From Desulfobacula toluolica Tol2 (GTDB lineage: Bacteria; Desulfobacterota; Desulfobacteria; Desulfobacterales; Desulfobacteraceae): a stretch of 64,000 bases of DNA. The stretch covers positions 1,004,578-1,068,577 of the forward strand of contig NC_018645.1 of assembly GCF_000307105.1 (NCBI RefSeq). The letters are read 5' to 3'. Position 1 is the first letter of the stretch; every line of letters starts with the position of its first letter. Below, one piece after another: positions 27,483-36,098 of the stretch. The notes under the pieces are model-generated. The model had not been told where the DNA came from. It did no database searches and saw only the letters and a program-made list of their open reading frames with translations. The translations under genes and the position numbers were made by a program.

Positions 27483-28292
27483 ATGCAAATACTAAGGTTT
27501 GAAAGTGATGACAATAAAATTTATACAGGGTGTGACTTTGATAACGGCAAAGCATCCGTGATTGAGGGGGATATTTATTCTGATTTTTTCATTACGGAAA
27601 AACAAAAACCGGTTAAAACATTTTTACCGCCGGTTTCTCCGGCTGTTATTTTCTGCATTGGCTTGAATTATAAGCTCCATGCAAAAGAGACCGGCATGGC
27701 ATTGCCGAAATATCCGGTGGTTTTTATGAAAAATATCAGTTCTGCAGCAGGCCATCTGGAGGATGTCAGGATTCCGGCCTCCTGCGTAAAAGTCCCGGAA
27801 GTGGATTATGAGGCCGAGCTTGCCGTGGTCATCAAGAAAAACACCAGAAATGTCTCGCCGGAAAAGGCGCTGGATCATGTCCTGGGATATACCTGCGCCA
27901 ATGATATATCCGCCAGAAGATGGCAGAAGCATGGCGGCGGCGGGCAATGGATAAAGGGGAAAAGCTTTGACACCTTTTGTCCCCTTGGCCCTTGCCTTGT
28001 GACTGCAGATGAACTTGAAGCCCCGGATCAACTGGATATTGAATGTGTGTTAAACGGTAATACCATGCAGAAAAGCAATACCAGCGACATGATTTTTTCA
28101 GTGGGCCAAATCATTTCTTATCTGTCTGAGTCAACCACCCTGGTTCCGGGAACCCTTATTCTTACAGGAACTCCCAGCGGTGTCGGATTTACCAGAAAAC
28201 CGCCGGTTTATCTTGCTCCTGGGGATGTGCTGGAAACAAAAATTGAAAAAATCGGTGTGCTGAAAAATCAGATAAGCCTTGACCGGGAATAA
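27483..28292 (+). CDS. fumarylacetoacetate hydrolase-family protein
   Basis: 269 residues. The FAH fold is seen from about residue 65: FCIGLNYKLHAKETG, PVVFMKN, VDYEAELAVVI (metal-binding acidic residues), GYTCANDISARRWQ, KSFDTFCPLGPCLV and LILTGTPSGVGF. The family includes acylpyruvate hydrolases, 2-keto-4-pentenoate hydratases and oxaloacetate decarboxylases, and the sequence alone does not choose among them. GGGGA precedes the ATG. A strong hairpin terminator lies just after its end, shared with the convergent zraP-like gene. Confidence 0.88.
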   Translation: MQILRFESDDNKIYTGCDFDNGKASVIEGDIYSDFFITEKQKPVKTFLPPVSPAVIFCIGLNYKLHAKETGMALPKYPVVFMKNISSAAGHLEDVRIPASCVKVPEVDYEAELAVVIKKNTRNVSPEKALDHVLGYTCANDISARRWQKHGGGGQWIKGKSFDTFCPLGPCLVTADELEAPDQLDIECVLNGNTMQKSNTSDMIFSVGQIISYLSESTTLVPGTLILTGTPSGVGFTRKPPVYLAPGDVLETKIEKIGVLKNQISLDRE

Positions 28293-28310
28293 ACATGCCT
28301 TGAACAAGAA

Positions 28311-28351
28311 TAAAAAACCCGCCCGAAAGATGGTGTCATCCTTTCGGGCGG
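28311..28351 (-). terminator. intrinsic terminator (best on minus strand)
   Basis: Perfect arms CCGCCCGAAAG (28319-28329) and CTTTCGGGCGG (28341-28351). On the minus strand the stem is followed by GTTTTTTATT, so it ends the zraP-like transcript. It may also slow plus-strand transcription from the FAH gene. Confidence 0.88.
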
Positions 28352-28376
28352 TTAAGATCGCAAATCATATCAGCAT

Positions 28377-28868
28377 TTAATTGTTATACCTTCCGCAGCC
28401 CTGTCCCTGTGATCCTCTGTGTTTGCCTTTGCCTGACCATCCGTCATGGCCCCGGCCAAAACCCTGGCCCATATTCAGTCCGGGAGCGATCTTTTTTGCT
28501 TCCAGTTGAAAGTCGATCCGTTTATCTCTTAACTTTTTTTGCAGGTCTGCAAGATCCTGGGAAAAGCTGTCCAGCTTTGCCCTGTCAGGCTGGGAGGTTT
28601 CCATAAGCAGTCTCATTTCCTGCTTTTTTTGAAATTTTTCAGACCTGATTGCATAGGTCTCGTCAATGAATTTTTGCCGAAGGGTGTTGAGTTCATCTTT
28701 TTGTTCTTTGGACAGATCGTTCCATATGGCCTGTCCTCCATATCCGGGGCAGTTTTGATTAAAACCCTGGCCCATGCTTTGGCCTTTGGCCGGTCCCCAT
28801 GCAAATACGCTTCCTGCCACCATGGCAACCATAAGTAAAGAACTGATGATAAGAGTTAGTTTTTTCAT
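28377..28868 (-). CDS. ZraP/Spy-like periplasmic protein
   Basis: 163 residues with a signal peptide (MKKLTLIISSLLMVAMVAGS...). The middle is mostly helical with an LTxxQ-like heavy-metal-resistance motif (LSKEQKDELNTLRQKFIDE, then MRLLMETSQPDRAKLDSF). The C-terminus is rich in Gly, His and Cys (GKGKHRGSQGQGCGRYNN), suited to metal binding. ZraP proteins are zinc-binding periplasmic chaperones that damp the ZraSR response. A perfect sigma-54 promoter lies upstream, and a kinase plus sigma-54 regulator are encoded divergently, the zraP/zraSR arrangement. GGAGA precedes the ATG. Confidence 0.83.
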   Translation of the reverse strand: MKKLTLIISSLLMVAMVAGSVFAWGPAKGQSMGQGFNQNCPGYGGQAIWNDLSKEQKDELNTLRQKFIDETYAIRSEKFQKKQEMRLLMETSQPDRAKLDSFSQDLADLQKKLRDKRIDFQLEAKKIAPGLNMGQGFGRGHDGWSGKGKHRGSQGQGCGRYNN

Positions 28869-28937
28869 AATAATCTCCTGTTGTTATTGGTTTGTTTGTC
28901 AAATGATCTTTTTGATCGTTTTCTGAAATAGATTAAA

Positions 28938-28953
28938 GCAAATGGTGTGCCAC
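28938..28953 (-). promoter_or_regulatory. sigma-54 (-24/-12) promoter of the zraP-like gene
   Basis: On the minus strand the sequence reads TGGCACACCATTTGC, an exact TGGCAC-N5-TTGC match with GG and GC ten bases apart. It is 70 bases before the zraP-like start, and a sigma-54 activator gene is next door. Confidence 0.88.
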
Positions 28954-28965
28954 GAAAAATAATAT

Positions 28966-28990
28966 TTCTTAATTCATTGAATTTTAAGAA
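28966..28990. promoter_or_regulatory. imperfect palindrome, possible activator site
   Basis: TTCTTAATTCA faces TTGAATTTTAAGAA just upstream of the -24 box. A second inverted pair, GTATACTTT and AAAGTATCC, lies near 29042-29071. Either could bind the ZraR-like regulator; the first is closer to the promoter than such sites usually are. Confidence 0.4.
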
Positions 28991-29130
28991 TATATTGGAA
29001 ATAATGTGAAATAAGAGATTGATAGTGAATTTGGGGTAGTGTATACTTTTTACCCATGCTAAAGTATCCAGTTGGATATAAAATACCCGGAATCAGGGTG
29101 TCTGAAAATTAATGGAGACTTTGAATAAAA

Positions 29131-30942
29131 ATGAAAAAACATGCGGTTTTTTTTGTATCACCCCTTTTAATGGCAGGTGTGCTATTGATCCTGCTGCCTA
29201 TCTTTACACTTATGACCCTGGACCGGCTTGAACGGCAAAAGGAATTTTCTTTTCAACGGCTGCTGGAAAAGGGAGTCTCTTTGATCAGGACCTTTGAGGC
29301 AGGAACAAGAACCGGGATGTTCACCATGCGGTGGGGGGCACAAAGAATCCAGGCAATGCTGTTGGAAACCTCGTTTCAGCCTGAAGTTGTTTATATGATG
29401 ATCACATCAAAGGACGGCCGTATACTGGCACACTCGGATGCTGCCATGGTAGGGCAAATCTTTGATGCCATGCCGGATACGGCTAAGATAAACAAAGATA
29501 CTGCAAAGGTCTATCACAGGGTCAGGCAGCAAAAAGACAAGGATGAGGTATTTGAAGTTTTCAAGCGGTTTGTGCCGATCCGTCCACGATTCAAGCGCGG
29601 ACATATGCGGATGCACGGCATGCCGATCCGTCTGCAGGATAACCTTCCAAACCGGCAGGAGAGCTTTCAGGACCGGCAGGAGAGGCAAAGAGAAACAATG
29701 GACTGGAGCCGGCCGTATTTTCAGGGCCAGGGTGAAGAACTGACGGAAATGGCGGAGCATTATCTTTTTGCAGGGCTTTCAATGGAACGAGAAAAATTTG
29801 CACGGACCAGGCTTTTAAAGGAGACGGTATGGCGCGGGACATTCTTTTTTCTGCTGGGATGTGCCGGAATGGTTGCATTGTTCGCATTCCAGGCATACCG
29901 TTCTGCCAGGGCATCTTTGACCAGCGTAAAGGCGTTTTCCGATACTGTGATCCAGAACATGCCGTCAGGACTGGTGACCATGAATTTATATCATGACATC
30001 ACCTCGGTTAACCGGTCTGCAAAAAAAATCTTTGGCGGGGATTTAACATCGCCGTTTCCGCAATTGGTTGAATTAATTGAATTGATTGATGAGATGACCA
30101 GCTCCCAGGAGATGGTCAACCGGGAGATCACTCTTAAAAGTGTTAGCGGCAGTAATATTCGCCTGGATGTCACGGCATCTCCTATCAGGGACAGTGAAAA
30201 TCAAGTCATGGGATTTTTATTTCTTTTCAGGGATCTCACCCAGATATGGGAGTTGAAAAAACAGGTGGAAACAAACAAGCGGCTTGCAGCCATCGGAAAG
30301 CTTGCAGCAGGCGTTGCCCATGAGATCCGAAATCCTTTGAGTTCCATCAAAGGGTTTGCCACCTATTTCAGCAAGCGGTATGAAGATAATGCCACAGATA
30401 GTGAGACAGCCCTGATAATGGTCAAGGAAGTTGAACGGATCAACCGGTCAATTACTCAATTGCTTGAATTTGCAAAACCCATGGTGGTTGAAAAAAAACA
30501 GGTGGATCTACATGATCTGGTTGATCATTCTCTCAAACTTGTTCACCATGACCTGATTCAAAAGAAAATAGAGACCAAGGTTGATATTGATTTAAAACAA
30601 CCGTTCATTTATACGGATGGCGACCGTATGAATCAGGTGCTGTTAAATTTATATATCAATGCCATTCAGGCATTGGGGGACCGGGGGCGACTGGAAATCC
30701 GGGTGCAGGATGCCGCAAAAATACCAGGACACATTGAAATAAGGGTTATGGATAACGGCAGCGGTATTGATGAACAGGCCATTGACCTGGTTTTTGATCC
30801 TTATTTTACAACCCGCTCCACAGGAACGGGGCTTGGGCTTTCAATTGTTCACAGGATAATTGAAAACCTTAACGGCAGCATCCGTGTGGAAAGTACAAAA
30901 GGGCGCGGCACCTGTTTTATTATTAATTTGCCGGTTTCATAA
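29131..30942 (+). CDS. ZraS-like membrane sensor histidine kinase
   Basis: 603 residues. A membrane segment (about 7-25) is followed by a periplasmic sensor of about 200 residues with a His/Met/Arg-rich stretch (RGHMRMHGMPIRLQ) that could bind metal. A second membrane segment lies near 232-250. A PAS domain (about 265-375) precedes HisKA, whose acceptor is His near 397 in AAGVAHEIRNPLSS. HATPase_c carries DNGSGI and STGTGLGLSI. It phosphorylates the regulator encoded 56 bases downstream. It is divergent from the zraP-like gene. The stimulus is probably zinc, other metal or envelope stress. Confidence 0.9.
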   Translation: MKKHAVFFVSPLLMAGVLLILLPIFTLMTLDRLERQKEFSFQRLLEKGVSLIRTFEAGTRTGMFTMRWGAQRIQAMLLETSFQPEVVYMMITSKDGRILAHSDAAMVGQIFDAMPDTAKINKDTAKVYHRVRQQKDKDEVFEVFKRFVPIRPRFKRGHMRMHGMPIRLQDNLPNRQESFQDRQERQRETMDWSRPYFQGQGEELTEMAEHYLFAGLSMEREKFARTRLLKETVWRGTFFFLLGCAGMVALFAFQAYRSARASLTSVKAFSDTVIQNMPSGLVTMNLYHDITSVNRSAKKIFGGDLTSPFPQLVELIELIDEMTSSQEMVNREITLKSVSGSNIRLDVTASPIRDSENQVMGFLFLFRDLTQIWELKKQVETNKRLAAIGKLAAGVAHEIRNPLSSIKGFATYFSKRYEDNATDSETALIMVKEVERINRSITQLLEFAKPMVVEKKQVDLHDLVDHSLKLVHHDLIQKKIETKVDIDLKQPFIYTDGDRMNQVLLNLYINAIQALGDRGRLEIRVQDAAKIPGHIEIRVMDNGSGIDEQAIDLVFDPYFTTRSTGTGLGLSIVHRIIENLNGSIRVESTKGRGTCFIINLPVS

Positions 30943-30998
30943 AAGAAAAAAAGCCGGATATAACAGCCTGAGGATAAAATTCAGAGGATAAAAAATAA

Positions 30999-32345
30999 AT
31001 GAAAAAAATACTTGTGGTTGACGATGACAGGGCACATGCCATGATGCTCAAAACTTTGATGACGGATTGGGGGTATCAGGTTCTTCTGGCAGATGACGGG
31101 ATAATTGGCGTGGAAATGGTAAAAGCACAGCCTTTTGATTTGATTCTGATGGACATGAAAATGGTGAAAATGTCGGGAATGGAAGCATTGCAGCATATAA
31201 AAGCTTATAATCCGTCCCTGCCGGTGATTATCATGACTGCCTATTCATCGGTTCAAACCGCTATAAAGGCCTTGAAAATAGGTGCTTATGACTATCTGAC
31301 CAAACCCCTGGATTTTGATAAGCTCAAACTTACCATTGAACGTATATTTGAAAGTATTTTTTTGAAAACCGAAAATCAGGATTTGAAAACCCGGTTAAAG
31401 GCGCGATCCTTTGACCATGATATTATCGGCAAAAGCCCTGCCATACTTTCTTTGCTGGATACCATCCATATGGTGGCCCCCACGGATGCCAATGTGCTGG
31501 TTACAGGGGAATCCGGAACCGGCAAGGAGCTGGTTTCATCTGCCATTCATTTTAATTCGTTGAGAAAAGATCAGCCTTTTGTGCGAATCAATTGCGCTGC
31601 TATCACTGAAACCCTTCTGGAATCAGAGCTGTTCGGTCATGAAAAAGGAGCCTTCACCGGTGCGGACAGAAGAAGGAAAGGAAAGTTTCTGCTGGCTGAC
31701 AAGGGCAGTATTCTGCTGGATGAGATTGGTGAGATGAGTCTTGGCATGCAGGCAAAATTGTTGAGGGTGATCCAGGAGAAGGAAATTACACCCGTGGGAA
31801 GTGATCAAAACATTAATACGGATGTTCGGATTATTGCGGCAACCAATAAAGACTTAAAAAAATGGTCTGAACAGGGAAAATTTAGACAGGATTTATATTA
31901 TCGGCTTAATGTTGTGACTGTTGAAATACCTGCGTTGAGAGAGAGAAAAGAAGATATTCCAACCCTTGCCCTTCATTTTCTGGAAATGTTTGCAAAGAAA
32001 AACAAACGTGATATCAAAGGTTTTTCACCCGATGCCATGGATGCCATGATCAGGTATGGGTGGGAAGGCAATGTCAGGGAGTTGATGAACAGTGTGGAAA
32101 GGGGGGTTGTGCTTGCCAGGTCCGATTTTATCTGTCTTGAAGACCTGCCATTTGCCACAATCAAAGAAGCAGACGGCATTGATGCAGGAACGGACTTTGG
32201 AAACATCAGGCTGTCACAGGTAGAGCAAAAAGCCATTCTTTCCACCCTTGAATCCGCCGGCGGCAACAAGAGTGAGGCGGCCAGGAGACTTGGGATTACA
32301 AGAAAAACCTTATTTAAAAAATTAAAACAATATGGGAAAATCTAA
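30999..32345 (+). CDS. sigma-54-dependent response regulator (NtrC/ZraR type)
   Basis: 448 residues. The receiver domain has LVVDDD and acceptor aspartate in LILMDMKMVKM. The AAA+ domain has Walker A GESGTGKE, the sigma-54 contact loop GAFTGA, Walker B GSILLDEIGEM and the arginine-finger region FRQDLYYRLNV. A Fis-type helix-turn-helix closes the protein (NKSEAARRLGITRKTLFKKL). When phosphorylated it should activate the sigma-54 promoter at 28938-28953. It is co-transcribed with the kinase, and a small open frame overlaps its end. Confidence 0.94.
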   Translation: MKKILVVDDDRAHAMMLKTLMTDWGYQVLLADDGIIGVEMVKAQPFDLILMDMKMVKMSGMEALQHIKAYNPSLPVIIMTAYSSVQTAIKALKIGAYDYLTKPLDFDKLKLTIERIFESIFLKTENQDLKTRLKARSFDHDIIGKSPAILSLLDTIHMVAPTDANVLVTGESGTGKELVSSAIHFNSLRKDQPFVRINCAAITETLLESELFGHEKGAFTGADRRRKGKFLLADKGSILLDEIGEMSLGMQAKLLRVIQEKEITPVGSDQNINTDVRIIAATNKDLKKWSEQGKFRQDLYYRLNVVTVEIPALRERKEDIPTLALHFLEMFAKKNKRDIKGFSPDAMDAMIRYGWEGNVRELMNSVERGVVLARSDFICLEDLPFATIKEADGIDAGTDFGNIRLSQVEQKAILSTLESAGGNKSEAARRLGITRKTLFKKLKQYGKI

Positions 32346-32349
32346 ATCA

Positions 32350-32547
32350 ATGAAAAATTTAAAAACAGATATCAAACTTAAGGACTGCATGGTTGAAGCC
32401 ATTGGGGGCATATCAGACTTTATCACCCGGACAACAGGGACAAAACCTGAACAAGAAGAAATTGCCGCAGCACTATCAAAGTATTTCGTGCTAAAGGAAA
32501 TACTTGAATTTATTCAAATGGAACGGCAGGAAAAAAAAGACCAGTAA
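32350..32547 (+). CDS. small hypothetical protein after the ZraR-like gene
   Basis: 65 residues from ATG 32350 (an in-frame ATG at 32332 overlaps the regulator gene). It is soluble, charged and helical, with IGGISDFITRTTGTKPEQEE followed by a lysine-rich tail. I do not recognise it. It ends two bases before the convergent tyrA stop. It is probably co-transcribed with the two-component genes. Confidence 0.5.
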   Translation: MKNLKTDIKLKDCMVEAIGGISDFITRTTGTKPEQEEIAAALSKYFVLKEILEFIQMERQEKKDQ

Positions 32548-32549
32548 AG

Positions 32550-33692
32550 TTAAAACCGTTCCGTAAGCTTGTTGATTAAAAATGTGCTTTCACGCATGGC
32601 CTGTTCACTGAACGGGCCAAACCACCGGGCAATGTGTTTGAATTTTGAAATAAAGAGGTCTTTATCATTTTTTTCCAGCATTTCAAAATGCTGGCTTAAA
32701 GAAGAAATAAACTCTTTTAAAAGATTCCGACGTTCCGGGGTCGCAAAAATTATTTCCGCATAAAGCGAGCTGTCCTGGGCAAATAAGCGCCCTACCATTC
32801 CCAGCTCAAGGCGGTAAATCGGGCTTGAAAATTCAAGGGTTCTTTCAAGAGGTGTGCCCCGTTCATATAAAAACTGCCCGAAACAGAACGTGGCGAAATG
32901 GCGAAGTGCCTGGACAATTTCCATTATTTCGTCATGCTCTGCAGCGCTGGATTCAACAATAATCCCCCCCCATAGCGTAAGCTGTTCTTTCAGCCACTTG
33001 CAGCGATCTGAATCTCTTCCCGGTGTGACCACAATGATCTGTTTGTCAAGGGAACCCGACGTGGGTCCGAATATGGGATGAAGTCCTGTCACAGGTCCCG
33101 GATGGGCAGCAAGCATTTTTTCCAATGGTTTGGTTTTTATGCTGGTCAGATCCGCAAGAAGGGTTTTGGGTTCAAGAAAGGGTACGATCTGTTCAATAAT
33201 AGTTTCGGTTTTTTCAATGGGAACTGAAATCAGGCAAAGATCAACGTTTTTGCAAAGTTGTTTTGCATTGTCCCAATCTTGTCTCGTAAGGATTTTAACG
33301 TCATAACCGGATTTGAGAAACAGTGAAGCAAAAAATCTTCCCATCTGGCCCGCCCCCCCGACGATCAGTACCTTGGCACCCGGTCTGATGCCTTTGTGTT
33401 CCATCTGGCCGGTCTGCTCGACACGGGACTGCCTTAAAATCACCCGGTAAAGGTCTTCCATGAAATCCGGGTCAAGATTGGCGTTTTGTGCCTGAATTCT
33501 CAGTTTTGAGATCAGATCTTCTTCCCTGGCAGGATGATATACGGGTATCTGGTGTTTTTTCTTTAGCTTGACCACATGTTCAACCTGAGCATGGCGTTGC
33601 TTGAGAAGGGAAAGAATTTGTGAATCAATGTTATCTATTTTTGTTCGTAACGGAATGATTTTTGTGTTAAATGTTTGATCGTCGTTTCCCAT
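32550..33692 (-). CDS. tyrA: bifunctional chorismate mutase / prephenate dehydrogenase (T-protein)
   Basis: 380 residues, close to E. coli TyrA in length and order. The N-terminal chorismate mutase (AroQ) helices span about 10-95: LRTKIDNIDSQILSLLKQRH, VVKLKKKHQIPVYHPAREED. The prephenate dehydrogenase domain follows: VLIVGGAGQMGRFFASL for NAD, ISVPIEKTETII, and the substrate signature GLHPIFGPT near 198. It converts chorismate through prephenate to 4-hydroxyphenylpyruvate in tyrosine synthesis. AAGAGA precedes the ATG. Confidence 0.93.
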   Translation of the reverse strand: MGNDDQTFNTKIIPLRTKIDNIDSQILSLLKQRHAQVEHVVKLKKKHQIPVYHPAREEDLISKLRIQAQNANLDPDFMEDLYRVILRQSRVEQTGQMEHKGIRPGAKVLIVGGAGQMGRFFASLFLKSGYDVKILTRQDWDNAKQLCKNVDLCLISVPIEKTETIIEQIVPFLEPKTLLADLTSIKTKPLEKMLAAHPGPVTGLHPIFGPTSGSLDKQIIVVTPGRDSDRCKWLKEQLTLWGGIIVESSAAEHDEIMEIVQALRHFATFCFGQFLYERGTPLERTLEFSSPIYRLELGMVGRLFAQDSSLYAEIIFATPERRNLLKEFISSLSQHFEMLEKNDKDLFISKFKHIARWFGPFSEQAMRESTFLINKLTERF

Positions 33693-34059
33693 ATTATCTC
33701 TTCTTTTAAATCGTTAACCCCAAAATGGCATGAATTATCACTAAATTATGATAATTTCAAGAACAATTGATGGTTTTAATGAACCAATGCTGTGGCCAGG
33801 GTTAATTATCCAAAGGGGTGCAGGATTAGAGGGTGATGTATTATAAACGTTTTAAATATTGTATGACCATGATTTTTATATGGATTTTATTATGAAAATA
33901 GTTTAAATAAATAAAATCACTCTTTAAAAATAAAAAATCCTTTAACGTGATTCTCAATTGGCCTTTTTCTATTTAAGATATCGCGCTTATTTCAATTTCA
34001 CCTTCACATGAAAATGGCTGAATAGGAATTCTTAAAAATATTATAACAGGATATTTAAT
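33693..34059. other. intergenic region between divergent tyrA and kinase genes
   Basis: 367 AT-rich bases. The only clear structure is an inverted repeat, AATTATCA (33733-33740) and TGATAATT (33749-33756), 41 bases before the tyrA start, which could be an operator. No gene is seen. Confidence 0.5.
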
Positions 34060-35637
34060 ATGACTTATCGACGAGAAGATATTGAAAATCAGTTAAAAAA
34101 TTCAGGTGATCAGTTTATCCATGTTCTGGATAATCTTAATTCCGCCATATCTGTTGTGGACATGGATACTTATGAATTGTTGTTTGTCAATAAAACCTTT
34201 GCCCGATATTTTGGAAAGTGTACATCTGATTTGATGGGAAGGATCTGCTGGGACGTGTTTTTTGAAAATAAGAAAACGCCATGCAGGTATTGTACTAACG
34301 GGAAAATGGTGGATAAAAACGGTCAGCCAACCGGGCTTCATGTCCGTGACTTTGAAAATAGATATTTAAATAGAGTATTTGAAATTACAGATCAGGCCAT
34401 CCAGTGGTCAGATGGCAGGTTGGTAAAATTGAGTGTTGCAACGGATATTACAGAACGCAAATTAAGGGAAAAAGAAAAGGTTGATGCATTGAAGTTTTCA
34501 TTTGATCAGGGAAAATATGCTCTGGTCGGTCAGGTGGCAGGGAAAATGGCTCATGATTTTAATAATATACTGGGGGCCATCATGGGAAATGCTGAGATTT
34601 CGCTTCTGGATTGCCGGGAAGAAGAGACCATAGAAAACTTGCAAATTATCCTGGAACAGACAATACGGGGGAAAAATCTGACCCGGAACCTTGTGGCATT
34701 TGCAAAAGACCAGGAAATTAAAGAAGAATATTTTAATATTCATTCAATGATCAATCTGGTAATTCACTTGCTGGACAAAGATCTTGACGATACAGTTGTC
34801 GTGAGAAACTTTAACTCTGATCTGCCTGAACTGCTGGCTGATCCCGGTATGATCGAGCATGCGCTGGTTAACCTTGTTCAGAACGCGATTCATGCCATGA
34901 GTCTTGTAAAAAAACCGGAGCTTACCATAAAAACATATGTCAGATCAAAAAATCTGTTTGTTGAGATCATTGACAATGGGTGCGGGATTCCTGATGAATA
35001 TCATGAGGATATCTATTCTCCATCATTTACCTTGAAAGGCAGCAGAGATTTTACAGGGGCATACAGAGTTGGTATCAAAGGGACAGGATATGGCCTGTCC
35101 AATGTTAAAAAGTATATTGAAAAACATAAGGGCAGCATTTGTTTTGAAAGCAAAACAAATCAAGGAACCAAATTTATTATTTCCGTTCCTATCATTAAAA
35201 AAGACCTGACAAAAAATGAAAAACGCCTTGTTTTACAAAAAAAAGTCATCAAAGGAAGAAGAATCCTTTTGGTGGAAGATGAGCCTTCCATATCAAAAGT
35301 TCAATATAAAATATTATCAAGTGAGCCATTTTGTCACAAGATCACAATTGCGCAAACCGGTGAAATAGCCATGGATGAATATGATAACGGTGAATTTGAT
35401 CTGATCAGCCTGGATTATTTACTGCCGGGAAATTTTAACGGGTTTGACATATACAGGCATATTCGTACAAAAGATAAGAATCTCCCCATTATTTTTGTGT
35501 CTGGAAATTTCGCTTTCCTGGAATCCATAAAAGAGTTGTTAAAAACCGATAAAAATATGGATTATGTGTCCAAACCATGTGAAAATATTGTGTATGCCAC
35601 GACCATTAATAAATGGCTTCAAAAGCAATCAAGTTAA
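34060..35637 (+). CDS. PAS-domain hybrid histidine kinase with receiver
   Basis: 525 residues, no membrane segment, so cytosolic. The PAS domain (about 18-135) has a cysteine-containing CRYCTNG motif like that of other redox-type PAS domains. HisKA is atypical (KMAHDFNNILGAIMGNAEIS, His near 168), as in the ATPase-coupled HisKA family with an HDFNN box. HATPase_c has DNGCGIP and GTGYGLSNVKKYIEKH. The receiver domain has LLVEDE and acceptor aspartate in LISLDYLLPG. AGGAT precedes the ATG. No partner gene is adjacent. Confidence 0.9.
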   Translation: MTYRREDIENQLKNSGDQFIHVLDNLNSAISVVDMDTYELLFVNKTFARYFGKCTSDLMGRICWDVFFENKKTPCRYCTNGKMVDKNGQPTGLHVRDFENRYLNRVFEITDQAIQWSDGRLVKLSVATDITERKLREKEKVDALKFSFDQGKYALVGQVAGKMAHDFNNILGAIMGNAEISLLDCREEETIENLQIILEQTIRGKNLTRNLVAFAKDQEIKEEYFNIHSMINLVIHLLDKDLDDTVVVRNFNSDLPELLADPGMIEHALVNLVQNAIHAMSLVKKPELTIKTYVRSKNLFVEIIDNGCGIPDEYHEDIYSPSFTLKGSRDFTGAYRVGIKGTGYGLSNVKKYIEKHKGSICFESKTNQGTKFIISVPIIKKDLTKNEKRLVLQKKVIKGRRILLVEDEPSISKVQYKILSSEPFCHKITIAQTGEIAMDEYDNGEFDLISLDYLLPGNFNGFDIYRHIRTKDKNLPIIFVSGNFAFLESIKELLKTDKNMDYVSKPCENIVYATTINKWLQKQSS

Positions 35638-36098
<461 letters not shown>

